DNA of 64,000 bases, from assembly GCA_965224525.1 (NCBI GenBank), contig OZ245050.1:806001-870000 (forward strand), given 5' to 3'. The stretch is from Granulosicoccus sp036478565. GTDB lineage: Bacteria > Pseudomonadota > Gammaproteobacteria > Granulosicoccales > Granulosicoccaceae. A program made the position numbers and the translations under genes. Below the pieces are notes generated by a model. It saw nothing but the letters and a program-made list of their open reading frames with translations. It ran no database searches and was not told where the DNA came from. Below are positions 62,342 to 64,000 of the stretch, in pieces (within the stretch, counting starts at the first letter, position 1; the number at the start of each line of letters is the position of its first letter).

Positions 62342-63445
62342 ATGATCACAGTACGTTCTGCACGACACCTGTGCAGCCGATTCCATGTTGCCGGAATTTC
62401 TGTCTGTATTTTTCTTGGAGCTACCACCGGATTGCAGGCTGGCACCTTCATCTATGAGGCGATTGATGACTTTCCATCAATCGATGTCGGAGAAGTGCCG
62501 TACTACCGAGACACCGGTACTGGTCTGAACGTGCTTGCCATCAATGCAGCCAACTCGACCTATCGTGAAAAGTTTGCGCGCGCAGAGCGAGTGTTTGAAG
62601 GGCCGGCAGGCAATTACAATATCACCTTGCTAACGCTTGGAGAGCTGGACGGTGAAGGTGTCTATCGATTGCGCGTCAATGGTGAACTGGTAGATGAGGT
62701 CACCAACGCAGCTGTCGATATTGACTACACCGAACAACAGCATGAATTCGCGAATGTTCTGCTACCCGCAGATGCTGTGCTTGCTGTTGAGTCGCTTGCC
62801 AATTCCAATGACCTGATTCCCGAAGGTGACGGCTTTGCGTTTGCACGTGGTCGTTGGCGACGACTGAGTTTGCAGAGCGTTGGTGATACTGGTGAGCCGA
62901 CGGTCGATCTCGGTGTGTCGCTAACACTCGGCGCTTCAGCATTCGAGCAGGATAAAAACATTCAGATCACAGCTACGGTGCAGAACCAATCCCAAGAGAC
63001 GGTTGCCACCTCGCCGCAGTTGGTTGTTACTTTGCCCGCTCACGTCAGTTTCGTAGAAGGCACAGAGTGCGCGGCCGATCTGCAGCTGGTGAGCTGCGCG
63101 CTACCGGAGTTAGCGCCTGGTGCAGAGGTTGACATAGCCCTGGTTGCGCACCTTAATGAGCAGAATGAGGCGGTTATTGAGGCCGCGGCCTCCGCCGATC
63201 AATCCGACGCTAACCTGGCAGACAATACTGCAAGGGAGGTCTTCTCCGCTCAGTCGCAGAGCGAGCCGGATACAACTACAGACCCTACTGGAGTCCCGAG
63301 CACCGAACCGGAAGCGCCTGCAACCAACGGGGACACTGATGGCGAAAGTAGTTCAGGTGCTTTTTCTCCAGGTTTGTGGCTAGCTGTATTTATATTTCTG
63401 TATCTACGCAGGAAGCCATTGTTTGGCGTCTTACACCAAAAATAG
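62342..63445 (+). CDS. Secreted DUF11/CARDB-type protein with GlyGly-CTERM-like tail
   Basis: 367 aa. Signal-like N-terminus (GISVCIFLGATTGLQAG). A first beta domain of unknown type (about 30-180), then a DUF11-like Ig domain (VDLGVSLTLGASAF, TVQNQSQETVATSP, CALPELAPGAEVDIAL), a Thr/Glu/Pro linker and a C-terminus of Ser/Gly, hydrophobic helix and basic cluster (SSGAFSPGLWLAVFIFLYLR). Predicted surface attachment through rhombosortase-like processing. Overlaps the convergent gene by 56 bp. Confidence 0.7.
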   Translation: MITVRSARHLCSRFHVAGISVCIFLGATTGLQAGTFIYEAIDDFPSIDVGEVPYYRDTGTGLNVLAINAANSTYREKFARAERVFEGPAGNYNITLLTLGELDGEGVYRLRVNGELVDEVTNAAVDIDYTEQQHEFANVLLPADAVLAVESLANSNDLIPEGDGFAFARGRWRRLSLQSVGDTGEPTVDLGVSLTLGASAFEQDKNIQITATVQNQSQETVATSPQLVVTLPAHVSFVEGTECAADLQLVSCALPELAPGAEVDIALVAHLNEQNEAVIEAAASADQSDANLADNTAREVFSAQSQSEPDTTTDPTGVPSTEPEAPATNGDTDGESSSGAFSPGLWLAVFIFLYLRRKPLFGVLHQK

Positions 63446-64000
63446 CCAAAGCCAGTACAACGAAGTAGTCGGCACTGCCGCCGGAGTTGTTACCGACAGC
63501 TGCGCCAGTTGCAGGTTCTGCCGACTGTTCCTGTTCTCTACCTGATGATGCTATCGCTCCGGCTGTGCAATCCGGTTCAATTGAAATCTCCAGATTCAGT
63601 TCCTTATTGGCATTAATGGCGAAATCATTGCCGTTGGCTTCCATGTCCAGTATCAAAGTCAGTGCCTCTCCACTGGTTACCGAAATATCCAGAGGAACCC
63701 GGTAACTGTTGTTACTGGTGAATTCCGAATCGAATGTTGCAACAACTCGATCGCGTATGGGTACGTTATCTGAATCGTTAGCCGAAACGCTGGTCGCTGC
63801 ACTGACTGTCAAGGAACCATTGCCCCGGTCCTCAGCCACTGTGAAGCCCAGTGACACGATTTGCGTACCGGCGGGAATACTGCTCAGGTCAAAACCGAGA
63901 AATGTTGTGCGTCGATTGTGTTCTATACGCAGATTGTCGCCATCATGACGAACGCCATTTTCGGTATACCAGTGACGGGTTGCAGGAACAACCAGCGTTT
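63390..64000 (-). CDS. Surface protein with DNRLRE-like domain and GlyGly-CTERM tail (5' end outside window)
   Basis: The frame is open to the right window edge, so only the last about 200 residues are seen. They contain DNLRIEHNRRTTFLGFDLSS and IPAGTQIVSLGFTV, resembling DNRLRE-type beta domains of secreted bacterial proteins, then a Ser/Gly/Ala linker and a tail GGSADYFVVLALAIFGVRRQ: the GlyGly-CTERM pattern. An apparent GTG start at 63857 is internal to this domain and is not the true start. Confidence 0.65.
   Translation of the reverse strand, partial: TLVVPATRHWYTENGVRHDGDNLRIEHNRRTTFLGFDLSSIPAGTQIVSLGFTVAEDRGNGSLTVSAATSVSANDSDNVPIRDRVVATFDSEFTSNNSYRVPLDISVTSGEALTLILDMEANGNDFAINANKELNLEISIEPDCTAGAIASSGREQEQSAEPATGAAVGNNSGGSADYFVVLALAIFGVRRQTMASCVDTEI

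Overview
The window looks like chromosomal DNA of a marine-type gammaproteobacterium with a GC content of about half by eye. The evidence is a RelA-type (not Rel/SpoT-type) stringent factor, a tesA / ybbA / ybbP locus in the E. coli arrangement, prfB-lysS with the RF2 frameshift, a DsrC/TusE protein, AqpZ, and several secreted proteins with GlyGly-CTERM-like tails. The species is not determinable; a large-genome marine lineage is only a guess. I saw no rRNA, tRNA, CRISPR array, transposase or phage module.

Layout. 0-5.5 kb: quinone oxidoreductase-like protein (5' end uncertain), branched-chain amino acid type binding protein, class C-like serine hydrolase, and a TetR regulator with an SRPBCC protein, each preceded by a related palindrome. 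5.7-11.2 kb: an arginine/methylarginine block (AruH-like transaminase, AruI-like 2-ketoarginine decarboxylase, DDAH, all overlapping) and then a MocA-like/XdhC pair. 11.4-16 kb: two tandem secreted parallel beta-helix proteins whose last 915 bp are almost identical. 16-23 kb: proline-rich anchored protein, seven-blade propeller protein, S9 peptidase, DJ-1/PfpI protein, GT61 glycosyltransferase. 23.3-26.6 kb: TusE/DsrC, prfB, lysS. 26.6-27.2 kb: a small PIN-domain toxin-antitoxin module.

27.6-30.7 kb holds the most unusual locus. A cytoplasmic-looking astacin metalloprotease carries a C-terminal array of nine-residue KFSDDPQTx repeats. It overlaps by 4 bp an ATP-grasp ligase of the graspetide (microviridin/MvdD) type, followed by a small YbaY-like secreted protein. 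The simplest reading is a RiPP system in which the protease is fused to a many-core precursor that the ligase cross-links through its Lys/Thr/Ser and Asp side chains.

31-44.8 kb: XRE/MmyB regulator, an unknown protein with an internal duplication lying between two copies of a 145 bp repeat, patatin phospholipase, AqpZ, hotdog thioesterase, ABC-2 exporter, VWA lipoprotein with a perfect 31 bp inverted repeat at its start, Tat-exported GMC dehydrogenase pair, CsgG-like lipoprotein. 44.8-52.3 kb: hydrolase-OsmC fusion, tesA, ybbA-ybbP-relA. 52.3-64 kb: alpha/beta hydrolase with a HemN-like radical SAM protein that has an unusual cysteine spacing, GGDEF-EAL protein, RidA-like protein, aroC, a DUF3127 protein ending in a perfect SSB-type tail, YkvA-like protein, DUF4403 lipoprotein with a GST, and two convergent surface proteins at the right edge.
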